NCBI GenBank assembly: GCA_011390575.1
Contig: JAABSE010000030.1
Span: 1-41,717 of the forward strand
Reading direction: 5' to 3'
Origin: Sphingobacteriia bacterium
GTDB taxonomy: Bacteria > Bacteroidota > Bacteroidia > Bacteroidales > UBA7960
DNA length: 41,717 bases
The notes beneath the pieces are model-generated. The model searched no databases and was not told the DNA's origin. It saw nothing but the letters and a program-made list of their open reading frames with translations. Numbering within the stretch: position 1 is the stretch's first letter; each line of letters starts with the position of its first letter. This document shows, piece by piece, positions 17,526 to 26,434 of the stretch. Position numbers and translations under genes: made by a program.

Positions 17526-20500
17526 ATGAAAAAGATTTTACTCCTTTTAGCCATGCTCCTTTCGGGTATGCTGCAATTCCATGCGCATGCCGAAGGGACA
17601 TTATTGTTGCGCCAACCTACGGTCAATGAGAGCCACGTAGTGTTTGTGTATGCCAACGATTTGTGGGAGGCACCCCGCATTGGAGGCGACGCACGGCGAC
17701 TGACCAGCAACGACGGTGCCGAAACCAACCCCCATTTCTCTCCTGATGGCAGCCTGCTGGCTTTCACAGCAGAGTATGACGGAAATACTGATGTTTATGT
17801 AATGCCGGCCAGGGGCGGACAGCCCAAACGCCTCACCTGGCATCCCGGCAACGACCAGGTGATGGGATGGACGCCCGACGGAAACCATGTGTTGTTTGTT
17901 TCTGCAAGGGAAGGAAGACCTACCATGGAATCTAAGTTTTATACAATACATAAGGACGGTGGCATGCCTACTGCCCTTCCTGTTCCCAGGGCTGCAAGCG
18001 GACAAATCTCTCCTGATGAAAACTACATTGCCTACCAGGAAGTAGGATTTGTTGACCCTGAGTGGAGAAACTACCGTGCCGGCCAGGCAAAGCCCATCTG
18101 GATACTGGATATGGAAGATTATTCATTGACTACTACCCCGCAAACCGATGATGAACGCCACATGAGCCCCATCTGGCTGGGCAATGTAGTATATTTCTTG
18201 TCAGAAAGGGATTATGCCTCCAATATATGGTCTTTTGACCCGGCTACCGAAGAGTTAAAACAAGAAACCTTCCATTCGGATTTTGATGTAAAAAACCTCA
18301 GTGCCGGAGCGGGTGTTATTGTTTACGAGCAAGGCGGAAGCCTTCATATCCTTGAGCCTGAAACGAATGAAAGCCGCAAGCTCACCATCCATGTAAGGGC
18401 CGATTTCCCTCAGTCACGTCACAGATGGGAAGACGTTAAACCCAACAGGTTGCAAAATGCTTCCCTGTCACCCACCGGACAACGCGCCTTGTTCGAATAT
18501 CGGGGCGACATCTTCACCGTACCCAAAGAACAGGGCGACTGGCGCAATATTACAGGCACCAGTGGTGCTGCTGACAGATTCCCCATCTGGTCGCCCGATG
18601 GCAGCCAGATTGCCTGGTTCTCTGATGAAAGTGGTGAATATCAATTGATGATAGGCAGCCAGGATGGAATGAACACCCCAAGAATAATAAACTTACCTGA
18701 ACCTTCTTATTTTTTCAGACCTGCTTGGTCGCCCGATGGCAAATACATCAGCTATACAGATACACATCTCAACCTTTACTTTGTGGATATCGACAGCGGC
18801 GAAGTCACGCTGGTAGATACGGATCGGTTTGTAAGACCCCAGCGCACCATGAACCCTGTATGGTCGCCCGACAGCAAATGGATAGCCTATGCCCACACGC
18901 TTGAAAATCTTTTCAAAGCCATTGTGGTGTACAATGTGGAAACCGGACAGCGCATTCAGGTTACCGATGGCATGGCCGATGCAATCACACCTGTATGGGA
19001 TGCATCAGGCAAATACCTGTATTTCCTGGCCAGCACAGATTACGGTTTGAACACCGGCTGGCTCGACATGAGTTCCTATAACCAGCCGGTAAACCGTGCC
19101 CTTTACCTGGTAGTGCTGAGTAAGGAAGATGCCTCTCCCCTGCTCCCCGAAAGCGATGAGGAGAAGAGTGAAGAAAATGGAAAGGAAGAAGAGAAAAACG
19201 ATGATTCTAAATCCGATGAAGTCACCGTACAAATTGATACCGAAGGACTTATGCAAAGAATTGTAGCGGCAGACATCCCTCTGAGGAACTATCCGGGTTT
19301 GCTGGCCGGACCTGAAAACAATGTATTTTACTTTGAAAACATCCCCAATCAACCCGGACAGAAGCTTCACCGCTATGATTTCAAGAAGCAGAAATCTGAA
19401 ACATTCATGGACAATGTGAACGAGGCAGAAGTTTCACACGACCGCAAGTCGCTGCTGTACCGCAGTGGTTCCAACTGGGGTATCGTGGAAACATCAGGGA
19501 AAGAACACAAGCCCGGTGACGGGAAACTGGCTTCCATCGACAATATGCGTATGCGCATTGAACCCAAAGAGGAATGGAAACAGATTTTTCGTGAAGGATG
19601 GCGTTTACAGCGCGACTTCCTTTACGTGGACAACATCCATGGTGCGCCCTGGGATGACATATATGACTGGTATCGCCCCTGGGTGGACCATGTAAATCAT
19701 CGCCGAGATTTGAATTATGTGGTTGAAATAATGGGTGGTGAAGTGGCAGTGGGCCATTCCTATGTCTTCGGGGGTGACCTGCCCGAAGTGGAGCGCATCC
19801 CTGTAGGATTGCTGGGTGCTGACTATGAGGTAGAAAACGGGTATTTCCGGATCAAAAAGATTTATACCGGAGAAGACTGGAACCCCGGCCTGAAAGCCCC
19901 TCTTTCACAACCTGGTATTAATGTAAATGAAGGTGATTACCTGCTGGAAGTAAACGGGGTAGCGGTGGATGACACCGAAAATATTTACCAATACTTTGAA
20001 GCCACCGCCAACCGGCAGACCCGCCTCAAAGTAAACAGTCGTCCGGAAACTGAAGGCTCCAGGATGGTTACGATTGTTCCAGTGGCCAATGAAAACCAGC
20101 TAAGGATGATGCACTGGGTAGAAGAAAACCGCAGAAAAGTAGATGAACTGTCCGATGGTCAGTTGGCTTATGTGTATGTACCCAACACCAGTGGTTTGGG
20201 TTACCAGTTCTTTAACCGGTATTACTTTGCCCAGCAAAACAAGCGGGGAGCCGTAATTGACGAACGCAACAATGGAGGTGGCTCGGCTGCCGACTACATG
20301 ATAGATGTGATGAACAGAGAATTGCAGGGATATTTCAATTCAAAAGCTGCTGACCGTAAACCCTTTACCACTCCTATGGCAGGCATATGGGGACCTAAGG
20401 TGTTGGTTATCAACGAGCGTGCAGGATCAGGTGGCGACCTGTTGCCTTACATGTTCCGCAAATCAGACATTGGCCCCATCATTGGCACTACTACCTGGGG

Positions 20501-20777
20501 CGGACTGGTAGGAATCTGGGATACCCCGTCATTTATCGACGGTGGCCGTATGATGGCCCCCAGGGGTGGTTTCTTTGATACCGATGGTGAATGGGCTGTG
20601 GAAGCAGAGGGTGTAGCACCCGACATCAAGGTAGAACAAACACCCCGCGAACTCATTCAGGGCCGCGACCCACAGTTGGAAAGAGCTGTGGAGGAAGCCC
20701 TGAAACTTTTGGAAACAGAAGCCATTGAACATCCATCCGATCCCGAACCACCTGTAAGGTATCGCCGTCCGGAATGA
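17526..20777 (+). CDS. Tricorn-type protease (S41 family), secreted
   Basis: A 1083-residue protein with a signal peptide (ILLLLAMLLSGMLQFHAHA). It keeps the full tricorn order: a beta-propeller region with repeated SPDG motifs (about 25-530), an acidic linker rich in Glu/Asp/Lys (about 540-570), a C1 helical domain, a PDZ domain (about 770-850) and the S41 core. His744 in GHSYV and Ser968 in RAGSGGDLLPY fit the His746/Ser965 positions of archaeal tricorn, and Glu1026 or Glu1028 (VEAEGVAPD) completes the set. It should degrade peptides; here export to the periplasm is implied, unlike cytosolic archaeal tricorn. Together with the S9 peptidase it suggests an envelope peptide-degrading capacity. 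Confidence 0.92.
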   Translation: MKKILLLLAMLLSGMLQFHAHAEGTLLLRQPTVNESHVVFVYANDLWEAPRIGGDARRLTSNDGAETNPHFSPDGSLLAFTAEYDGNTDVYVMPARGGQPKRLTWHPGNDQVMGWTPDGNHVLFVSAREGRPTMESKFYTIHKDGGMPTALPVPRAASGQISPDENYIAYQEVGFVDPEWRNYRAGQAKPIWILDMEDYSLTTTPQTDDERHMSPIWLGNVVYFLSERDYASNIWSFDPATEELKQETFHSDFDVKNLSAGAGVIVYEQGGSLHILEPETNESRKLTIHVRADFPQSRHRWEDVKPNRLQNASLSPTGQRALFEYRGDIFTVPKEQGDWRNITGTSGAADRFPIWSPDGSQIAWFSDESGEYQLMIGSQDGMNTPRIINLPEPSYFFRPAWSPDGKYISYTDTHLNLYFVDIDSGEVTLVDTDRFVRPQRTMNPVWSPDSKWIAYAHTLENLFKAIVVYNVETGQRIQVTDGMADAITPVWDASGKYLYFLASTDYGLNTGWLDMSSYNQPVNRALYLVVLSKEDASPLLPESDEEKSEENGKEEEKNDDSKSDEVTVQIDTEGLMQRIVAADIPLRNYPGLLAGPENNVFYFENIPNQPGQKLHRYDFKKQKSETFMDNVNEAEVSHDRKSLLYRSGSNWGIVETSGKEHKPGDGKLASIDNMRMRIEPKEEWKQIFREGWRLQRDFLYVDNIHGAPWDDIYDWYRPWVDHVNHRRDLNYVVEIMGGEVAVGHSYVFGGDLPEVERIPVGLLGADYEVENGYFRIKKIYTGEDWNPGLKAPLSQPGINVNEGDYLLEVNGVAVDDTENIYQYFEATANRQTRLKVNSRPETEGSRMVTIVPVANENQLRMMHWVEENRRKVDELSDGQLAYVYVPNTSGLGYQFFNRYYFAQQNKRGAVIDERNNGGGSAADYMIDVMNRELQGYFNSKAADRKPFTTPMAGIWGPKVLVINERAGSGGDLLPYMFRKSDIGPIIGTTTWGGLVGIWDTPSFIDGGRMMAPRGGFFDTDGEWAVEAEGVAPDIKVEQTPRELIQGRDPQLERAVEEALKLLETEAIEHPSDPEPPVRYRRPE

Positions 20778-20806
20778 TTTGAATAAAATTAAGTGGCAAT
20801 GAAAAT

Positions 20807-20842
20807 TATCCCCGGGAAATGATTTTCCGGGGATATTTTTTT
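20807..20842 (+). terminator. Rho-independent terminator after the tricorn protease gene
   Basis: A GC-rich hairpin (ATCCCCGG with CCGGGGAT, extended by GGGAAA against TTTTCC around a short TGA-centred loop) is followed by TATTTTTTT, 30 bp after the stop. Confidence 0.9.
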
Positions 20843-20850
20843 AGTGAGAA

Positions 20851-20876
20851 CATGAACTGTAGTCATACCCTCACTG
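20851..20876 (+). repeat. Short direct repeat, copy 1 (26 bp)
   Basis: These 26 bases recur identically at 21219-21244. Similarity extends on both sides (TTAGTGA before; AAAGGTGAGT about 10 bp after), and CTCACT...GGTGAG within each extended copy can form a hairpin. The two copies bracket the small membrane-protein gene. Confidence 0.85.
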
Positions 20877-20967
20877 CGCTCTGAAAGGTGAGTTTGGTGG
20901 ACTCTATGCTGTGACTTGATAAAAGCTCAATCACTGCACGATAACTGTTCTACCACAAAAACTGGTA

Positions 20968-21162
20968 TCAGCTTTTTTTTCGACTCCGCTTTGTTTTTTT
21001 CAATCGATACATAAATACAATCCCAACAATACACAAAACGATATAGCCAATTAATACCCACTCATTTTCAATCAGCCTATTCGAGTAGTTGAAAAAAATA
21101 GCTATATAGGCGAGCAACCAAGCCATTGTGATTACAAAAAACCAGTTTCTGGAGTTTTTCAT
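20968..21162 (-). CDS. Small two-helix membrane protein
   Basis: 64 residues: a short basic N-terminus, a first membrane segment (WFFVITMAWLLAYIAIFF), a short polar loop (NYSNRLIENE), a second segment (WVLIGYIVLCIVGIVFMY) and a very basic tail (RLKKTKRSRKKS). This charge layout predicts both termini in the cytoplasm. I do not recognise a family. The topology, and an exact -7 element TATATTTG ending 5 bp before the ATG, support a real gene. It sits alone on the minus strand between two direct repeats. Confidence 0.6.
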   Translation of the reverse strand: MKNSRNWFFVITMAWLLAYIAIFFNYSNRLIENEWVLIGYIVLCIVGIVFMYRLKKTKRSRKKS

Positions 21163-21166
21163 AATT

Positions 21167-21174
21167 CAAATATA
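21167..21174 (-). promoter_or_regulatory. -7 element (TATATTTG) directly before the small membrane-protein ATG
   Basis: Exact TAnnTTTG match on the minus strand, leaving four bases before the ATG at 21162. Transcription would start at or within a few bases of the start codon, implying a leaderless mRNA. Confidence 0.4.
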
Positions 21175-21218
21175 GCTTTTTTGTTGGAAATATCCTGTAC
21201 TGCAATTATTAGTGAAGC

Positions 21219-21244
21219 CATGAACTGTAGTCATACCCTCACTG
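21219..21244 (+). repeat. Short direct repeat, copy 2 (26 bp)
   Basis: Identical to 20851-20876 and in the same orientation, 368 bp apart. The following AAAAGGTGAG (21251-21260) again provides the GTGAG partner for CTCAC, so the hairpin is kept although the loop sequence differs. Confidence 0.85.
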
Positions 21245-21477
21245 TTAGCTAAAAGGTGAGTAAGGTTAAGTCTCCAAGTCTTGTCTGGACAGAAATCCCA
21301 TTCACATCATCATCCATTACATTGATTTAGTGAACCGTCACAATTATCCCATAAGGGAATCCTCTGCCATTATTCTTGTCTCCTATCAGTAATATGTCAC
21401 ATCACCGGAAGAAAAAAATGCCGAAGATTAAACCAAATCCATATTCTGATGTTGCCTTATTGAATACGTAAAAACTT

Positions 21478-22335
21478 ATGCCCATTATGCAAAACAACAA
21501 ATACATTGGCGCCCACGTAAGTGCAGCCGGAGGGGTAGAAAACGCCCCCGTTAATGCAGCAGCAATAGGAGCAACGGCTTTTGCCCTGTTTACCAAAAAC
21601 CAGAAACAATGGTTCGCCAAGTCCCTCACCGATGAAAACATCGAGAATTTCAAAACCAATTGCCAAAAGCATGGTTACACTCCCAACCAGATACTTCCCC
21701 ACGACAGTTACCTGATCAACCTGGGGCACCCCGAAGAGGAAGGGCTCAACAAATCACGAAAGGCTTTTCTGGATGAGATGCAAAGATGTGAGCAACTGGG
21801 GATCACCCTGCTCAATTTTCACCCGGGTAGCCATTTAAAAAAGATTTCCGAAGATGAGTGCCTGCAACGCATTGCCGAATCGGTAAACATGGCTCTGGAC
21901 AAAACCAAAGGGGTGACAGCCGTCATTGAAAATACGGCAGGACAGGGCAGCAACATGGGGTATCGTTTTGAACACCTGGCCAGGATTATCGAACTGGTTG
22001 ACGACAAATCGAGGGTGGCTGTGTGTATTGATACCTGTCACGGATGGGCTGCCGGTTACGATTTTGCTTCAGAAAAAGGATATGAAGAAGTCTGGAAAGA
22101 TTTTGATGAGATTGTGGGATTGAAATACCTCAAAGGGATTCACCTCAATGACGCCAAAAAAGAACTGGGGAGCAAAGTGGATCGCCATGCCAGTATTGGC
22201 GAAGGATTAATGGGAGCAGAAACCTTTTCGCGGTTAATGAAAGACCCAAGGCTGAATAACATCCCCATCATTCTGGAGACCCCTGAGCCGGACAAATGGA
22301 AGGAAGAAATTGAATGGTTAAAATCGCAGGTGTAA
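21478..22335 (+). CDS. nfo: Endonuclease IV (AP endonuclease)
   Basis: 285 residues, the usual Nfo length. It has the opening [36 protein letters not shown], the metal-binding [57 protein letters not shown] and the closing ILETPEP. These supply all His/Asp/Glu zinc ligands of the TIM-barrel enzyme that nicks DNA at abasic sites in base-excision repair. The start may be at 21478 or three codons on (MQNNKYIG). It converges with the GGGP-synthase gene, leaving 23 bp. Confidence 0.95.
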   Translation: MPIMQNNKYIGAHVSAAGGVENAPVNAAAIGATAFALFTKNQKQWFAKSLTDENIENFKTNCQKHGYTPNQILPHDSYLINLGHPEEEGLNKSRKAFLDEMQRCEQLGITLLNFHPGSHLKKISEDECLQRIAESVNMALDKTKGVTAVIENTAGQGSNMGYRFEHLARIIELVDDKSRVAVCIDTCHGWAAGYDFASEKGYEEVWKDFDEIVGLKYLKGIHLNDAKKELGSKVDRHASIGEGLMGAETFSRLMKDPRLNNIPIILETPEPDKWKEEIEWLKSQV

Positions 22336-22358
22336 AATACGAACAAGGCAAACCCAAT

Positions 22359-23117
22359 TTATACCCTTACCTTGTTGGCCAAATCTCTCTCCCGGCACAA
22401 CTCGTCGAGGAATAAAGGGTCTTTTTCCAGGGCATTGCCAACCACCACCACATCGGCCCCGGCCTGCCATGCTGCGGCCGCAGAAGCAGTACAGCGTATC
22501 CCACCCCCTACTATCAAGGGTACAGAAATGTTTTTTTTTACGCTCCTGATGGTAGATGCCGGCACAGGCCTGCCCGCGCCGCTTCCGGCATCCAGATAAA
22601 TAAGTTTCATGCCAAGCATCTCTCCTGCCATGGCAGTACATAAGGCAATATCGGGTTTGTCGGATGGGATGGGAGTAGTATTGCTCATGTATACAACAGA
22701 AGTAAGCTTTCCGCTTTCAATCAGCATATAACCTGTGGAAATGATTTCCAGACCGGATGATTTCAGCATAGGGGCAGCAACCACATGGCTTCCGATAAGC
22801 AATTCAGGATTTCTTCCAGAAATAAGGCTTAACAGCAGTAAAGCATCGGCAGCAGGGTTAACCTGAAGTGAACTGCCGGGGAATAACACTACCGGTGCTT
22901 CTACATGCTCTTTAAGCCACTGGGTGCAATCATTGAAAAAACTGCCGGTCATCAGACTTCCCCCCACAAACACGTAATCTACTTTGTTGATATTGAGCAA
23001 TTCAGCCAAATCGGGAAGTCTCTCTGCATCCATCTTATCGGGATCTATCAACACGGCCAGTTGCCTTATCTGCCTTTGGGCGGCAGTTTTAATTGCTGAA
23101 TAGATCAAATCGGGCAT
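22359..23117 (-). CDS. Geranylgeranylglyceryl phosphate synthase family protein (PcrB-like)
   Basis: 252 residues with the TIM-barrel pattern of GGGP/HepGP synthases: AVLIDPDKMD (about 20-29), DYVFVGGSLMTG, VLFPGSSLQVNPAADALLLLSLISGRNPE, YLDAGSGAGRPV (about 175-186) and VPLIVGGGIRCTASAAAAWQAGADVVVVGNALEKD. The family attaches a polyprenyl group to sn-glycerol-1-phosphate; Bacteroidota members usually make geranylgeranylglyceryl phosphate of unknown final use. It begins 40 bp after the PPTase gene on the same strand, suggesting a two-gene transcript. Confidence 0.92.
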   Translation of the reverse strand: MPDLIYSAIKTAAQRQIRQLAVLIDPDKMDAERLPDLAELLNINKVDYVFVGGSLMTGSFFNDCTQWLKEHVEAPVVLFPGSSLQVNPAADALLLLSLISGRNPELLIGSHVVAAPMLKSSGLEIISTGYMLIESGKLTSVVYMSNTTPIPSDKPDIALCTAMAGEMLGMKLIYLDAGSGAGRPVPASTIRSVKKNISVPLIVGGGIRCTASAAAAWQAGADVVVVGNALEKDPLFLDELCRERDLANKVRV

Positions 23118-23157
23118 GAAACAGGAAATTGGATTAGACGATGATTAATAGCACCAA

Positions 23158-23838
23158 TCAAAGATAAGAAAAACGGCTGCGATCAATGGCATACGAAAGA
23201 ATATAATCTTCGAATCGCTGATATTGCACAGCATATACCTTTTCACCGTCACCTGCATTGATGGTTCCATACACCAAACCCTCATTCTGAGGAACAAACG
23301 GAGCGATATATATATGATCCTTAAACAATATATCTCTTCGTCCGTGGAGTTTGTAGAGGGTTTCTTTGGCTGCCCACATTACATAAAGGGCTTCAACGGA
23401 AAGATCCCTGCTCACTTCAGACAACTCCTGTTCGGTGAGAAATTTATGGCTGATCCGTTCTATTTTGGTGTCAATCCTTTCAACATCGATACCCACCGAA
23501 TGCACCGGGCTCGCTATAAGCGCAGAATATTTCCCGGAATGAGAAACGGAGATGTGTCTTACACCATTGTTCAGGAAGGGTTTTCCATAGGTATCGTATG
23601 TAATGGCGCTCAACTCGTGCTCTCTCACCAGGTAGGGCAATATCATGCGATAGCCCAACCAGTGCTGCTTACGGGTCGGCGTTTTGAGAGAAGAAAAAAC
23701 TCTCTCTTCTTCCGGAGATAAGGTAAGTTGCTCATACAACTCTTCAACGCTCTCTTTTATCTCCCAGACGCCAATAGAGGCATCTTCGATGTTTTTTTTC
23801 AGATACAGACTCATTCTCTTACTTTTAGGGGACAACAT
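23158..23838 (-). CDS. 4'-phosphopantetheinyl transferase superfamily protein
   Basis: 226 residues (218 if translation begins at the ATG at 23814, MSLYLKKN, which is equally plausible). It has the Sfp-type motifs: YGKPFL and HISVSHSGKYSALI in the N-terminal half, GIDVE (the Mg-binding Asp/Glu), and VMWAAKETLYKLHG near residue 150, the W-x-x-K-E motif. It transfers phosphopantetheine from CoA to carrier proteins such as ACP. No carrier-protein gene is adjacent. It probably shares a transcript with the GGGP synthase downstream. Confidence 0.9.
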   Translation of the reverse strand: MLSPKSKRMSLYLKKNIEDASIGVWEIKESVEELYEQLTLSPEEERVFSSLKTPTRKQHWLGYRMILPYLVREHELSAITYDTYGKPFLNNGVRHISVSHSGKYSALIASPVHSVGIDVERIDTKIERISHKFLTEQELSEVSRDLSVEALYVMWAAKETLYKLHGRRDILFKDHIYIAPFVPQNEGLVYGTINAGDGEKVYAVQYQRFEDYILSYAIDRSRFSYL

Positions 23839-23948
23839 AACAGCGAAACCAAATTGACCAATCTAAAACAGAAGATTGAAAATTTTGTCAACGCTTTTGA
23901 ACCTATGCGTAATTGAATTTGTATTAATATAGCTTGTCAGGCATTTTT

Positions 23949-23975
23949 CACTTAACCTTATAAGTGTTACATTTG
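23949..23975 (+). promoter_or_regulatory. ahcY promoter: -7 TACATTTG with an upstream palindrome
   Basis: TACATTTG (23968-23975) matches TAnnTTTG, 31 bp before the ahcY ATG. Just upstream, CACTTA and TAAGTG form a perfect 6-bp inverted repeat with a 6-bp spacer (23949-23966) in the -33/-7 gap: a candidate operator. The leader is too short to hold a SAH riboswitch. Confidence 0.5.
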
Positions 23976-24006
23976 CAAAATTATAAAAATTAAATGAATA
24001 AACAGA

Positions 24007-25428
24007 ATGGAAAAAGTTATCACGGATAATCAACTTGCTTATAAAGTGGCAGACCTCTCATTAGCAGAGTTTGGCCGCAAAGAAATTGAGATCGCCGAAA
24101 AGGAAATGCCCGGCTTGATGTCATTGCGCGAAAAATACGGAAAAGAGAAACCACTGAAAGATGTCAGGATTATGGGTTCGCTGCACATGACCGTACAAAC
24201 CGCTGTACTCATTGAAACCCTGGTAGAATTGGGTGCTAACGTACGCTGGGCCAGCTGCAATATATTTTCTACACAGGACCATGCTGCTGCAGCCATTGCC
24301 AAAAGAGGCATTCCTGTATTTGCCTGGAAAGGCGAAACGCTCGAAGAATACTGGTGGTGTACTGATCAGGCTCTTACATTCCCCAACGGAGAAGGTCCTC
24401 AACTGATTGTGGATGATGGTGGTGATGCCACTTTGCTTCTTCACATGGGATACAAGGCAGAAAAAGATGCTTCCTCCATTGAAAAAACTCCCGGAAGCCG
24501 CGAAGAGGCTGAAATCCTGAAACTTCTCAAAAAGACCCTGGAAAATGACAACCAGAAATGGCACCGTATGGTGAAAGACTGGAAAGGTGTTTCTGAAGAA
24601 ACCACTACAGGTGTGCACCGCCTTTACCAGATGATGGAAAGAGGGGAATTGCTGGTTCCTGCCATCAATGTAAACGACTCGGTTACCAAATCGAAATTCG
24701 ACAACCTTTACGGATGCCGCGAGTCACTGGCCGATGGTATCAAAAGAGCTACCGACGTAATGATTGCCGGTAAAGTAGTAGTTGTTTGCGGATATGGAGA
24801 TGTGGGTAAAGGTTGCGCCAACAGTATGCGCGGCTATGGTGCCCGTGTAATTGTTACCGAAATTGACCCCATTTGTGCCCTGCAGGCTGCCATGGAAGGT
24901 TTTGAAGTTAAAACCGTAGAAGACGCTCTGGATGAAGGAAATATTTTTGTAACCGCTACCGGAAACAAAGATGTTCTTACCGTTGAGCACATGAAGCAAA
25001 TGAAAGATCAAGCCATTGTTTGCAACATCGGCCACTTCGACAATGAAATCCAGGTAGATCAGCTTGATGCTACCCCAGGCGTTCAGAAGCTGAATATTAA
25101 ACCCCAGGTAGATAAATACGTTTTCCCTGAGGGCCATGAGATTTTCATGCTGGCAGAAGGACGCCTGGTAAACCTTGGCTGTGCTACCGGTCACCCCTCT
25201 TTTGTAATGAGTAATTCATTTACCAACCAGGTGGTTGCGCAAATAGAACTTTGGAAAAACAACTACGAGGTGGGAGTCTACCGCTTGCCCAAGCATCTGG
25301 ACGAAGAGGTAGCCCGTCTGCACCTGGAGAAAATAGGCGTAAAACTCACCAAACTTTCTCCTGAGCAGGCAGAATACATAGGAGTCAAAAATAGTGGACC
25401 TTACAAACCTGACCACTACAGATACTAA
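24007..25428 (+). CDS. ahcY: Adenosylhomocysteinase (SAH hydrolase)
   Basis: 473 residues. It hydrolyses S-adenosylhomocysteine to adenosine and homocysteine, removing the inhibitory product of methyltransferases. Visible signatures are [29 protein letters not shown], the NAD-binding [19 protein letters not shown] (about 255-273), [17 protein letters not shown], and the C-terminal [17 protein letters not shown] and PYKPDHYRY. All are intact. It is monocistronic with its own promoter and terminator. Confidence 0.98.
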   Translation: MEKVITDNQLAYKVADLSLAEFGRKEIEIAEKEMPGLMSLREKYGKEKPLKDVRIMGSLHMTVQTAVLIETLVELGANVRWASCNIFSTQDHAAAAIAKRGIPVFAWKGETLEEYWWCTDQALTFPNGEGPQLIVDDGGDATLLLHMGYKAEKDASSIEKTPGSREEAEILKLLKKTLENDNQKWHRMVKDWKGVSEETTTGVHRLYQMMERGELLVPAINVNDSVTKSKFDNLYGCRESLADGIKRATDVMIAGKVVVVCGYGDVGKGCANSMRGYGARVIVTEIDPICALQAAMEGFEVKTVEDALDEGNIFVTATGNKDVLTVEHMKQMKDQAIVCNIGHFDNEIQVDQLDATPGVQKLNIKPQVDKYVFPEGHEIFMLAEGRLVNLGCATGHPSFVMSNSFTNQVVAQIELWKNNYEVGVYRLPKHLDEEVARLHLEKIGVKLTKLSPEQAEYIGVKNSGPYKPDHYRY

Positions 25429-25497
25429 AGCCTGAATTGGATAGGAGCTGATTTTCCCTCAGTGATATTCAGCTATTAAACTTGAAACAATAAAAAA

Positions 25498-25534
25498 AAC
25501 GCTATCGGGATTAATTTCCTGGTAGCGTTTTTTA
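25498..25534 (+). terminator. Rho-independent terminator after ahcY
   Basis: AACGCTA pairs with TAGCGTT, with inner GGA/TCC pairs, followed by a T-run; A-rich upstream flank allows partial use on the minus strand too. It lies about 70 bp after the ahcY stop, in the gap to the convergent Rieske-like gene. Confidence 0.85.
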
Positions 25535-25577
25535 TATCTGAGAAAAAAATTCTAAAAAACCTTCTCCTTCCTGATTC

Positions 25578-26018
25578 CTAATAATTGGAAACATAAAGGT
25601 ATGGCTCGTTGTAAACGGTTCTGTATTGGCGCAGGGGATGTCGTGCAGGACCCGAAACAGGCGAACCATCGAGCAGAAGATAAGTAGATTCGCATACATT
25701 GCATTTGGCAATGGGAGGATCCTCAACTACGATCCGTGCGTCCTGATCATAGGGATGAACGGGACATGCCCTGTCGAAAGCCGTAAACTCATCCACCGAC
25801 AACCGGTATATAACAATCCCTCCAAAACCACCATACACATTCACCCAACCACCAATACTATTCAGCTCAATGTACTGAAATTCGGTATTGATACGAAACT
25901 CCACCGGAACTAGTGGGACAGGATGCTTATCATCTTTGGAACACCCCGATACAATCAGGACAAAAAGAGAAAGGAGAGCAATCCTTTTTATATAGCTGGA
26001 AAATAAACCCATAACCAT
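25578..26018 (-). CDS. Rieske-like lipoprotein with Cx2H...Cx2C cluster
   Basis: 146 residues from the ATG at 26018 (MVMGLFSSYI). The frame extends further upstream, but a -7 element (TATCTTTG, 26034-26041 minus) lies inside that extension. The lipobox is LIVSGC (Cys26). The C-terminal part follows the Rieske [2Fe-2S] fold: ACPVHPYDQDA (Cys85, His88), KCNVCESTYLLLDGSPVSGPA (split here by position: Cys106, Cys109, then the GSPVSGPA turn near 118-125) and HPLRQYR. Classic Rieske centres use Cx1H and Cx2H; here the spacing and one ligand differ. Electron transfer at the membrane is possible, but cluster binding is unproven. Confidence 0.75.
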   Translation of the reverse strand: MVMGLFSSYIKRIALLSLFVLIVSGCSKDDKHPVPLVPVEFRINTEFQYIELNSIGGWVNVYGGFGGIVIYRLSVDEFTAFDRACPVHPYDQDARIVVEDPPIAKCNVCESTYLLLDGSPVSGPARHPLRQYRTVYNEPYLYVSNY

Positions 26019-26033
26019 TTCGTTGTTTAGATG

Positions 26034-26061
26034 CAAAGATACAGTGATTTTTTTAACTTTG
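26034..26061. promoter_or_regulatory. Divergent -7 elements between the Rieske-like and basic lipoprotein genes
   Basis: Minus strand 26034-26041 reads TATCTTTG, 15 bp before the ATG at 26018. Plus strand 26054-26061 reads TAACTTTG, 36 bp before the ATG at 26098. Both match TAnnTTTG; -33 elements are not clear. Confidence 0.45.
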
Positions 26062-26097
26062 TGCTCAGCTAATGCACAGCCATAAAACACAAGACCA

Positions 26098-26403
26098 ATG
26101 CCAGGAATAAAATCTTTCAGGTATTATACAGTAATTGCATTAATTTTGCTTCTGCCTTTGAGTTCATGTGGGCCCCAATACAAAGCAGCGAGAGCTGAAC
26201 GACAGACAGAACGAAAAGCGGAGAAGCGCCGCATAGAGGGGGAGAAAGCCATGCAGCGGGCAAAAGAAAAGCATGTAAAATCACAAAGCAAAGACACCCG
26301 CAAAAGAATGAAAGAGACACGCAAAAGGAGCGAAAGATTAAACAAACATAGAAAACCACCGTTTTATGTCAGATGGTACAATGCTATTTTCAGAAGACGG
26401 TAA
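26098..26403 (+). CDS. Small, strongly basic lipoprotein
   Basis: 101 residues. The signal peptide ends in LPLSSC (Cys24). The mature part is a highly charged, probably helical stretch rich in Lys, Arg and Glu (about residues 30-88), ending FYVRWYNAIFRRR. No family function is recognised. Very basic envelope lipoproteins could contact peptidoglycan, anionic lipid or nucleic acid; this is speculation. It is followed after 31 bp by a gene for an acidic membrane-anchored protein on the same strand, suggesting an operon. Confidence 0.75.
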   Translation: MPGIKSFRYYTVIALILLLPLSSCGPQYKAARAERQTERKAEKRRIEGEKAMQRAKEKHVKSQSKDTRKRMKETRKRSERLNKHRKPPFYVRWYNAIFRRR

Positions 26404-26434
26404 CAGTTCAGCCCATTAGAAAAACATTTGCATT

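Larger units (their letters stand above)
21163..21477. other. Gene-free stretch before nfo
   Basis: It holds the promoter of the minus-strand small membrane gene and copy 2 of the 26-bp direct repeat with its CTCAC/GTGAG hairpin. Beyond about 21270 I see no clear promoter, hairpin or coding frame; the nfo promoter was not identified. Confidence 0.5.

Noticed and set aside
23976-24006. SAH riboswitch before ahcY
   Set aside because: The space between the predicted transcription start and the ATG is about 25 nt, too short for any known SAH riboswitch class.
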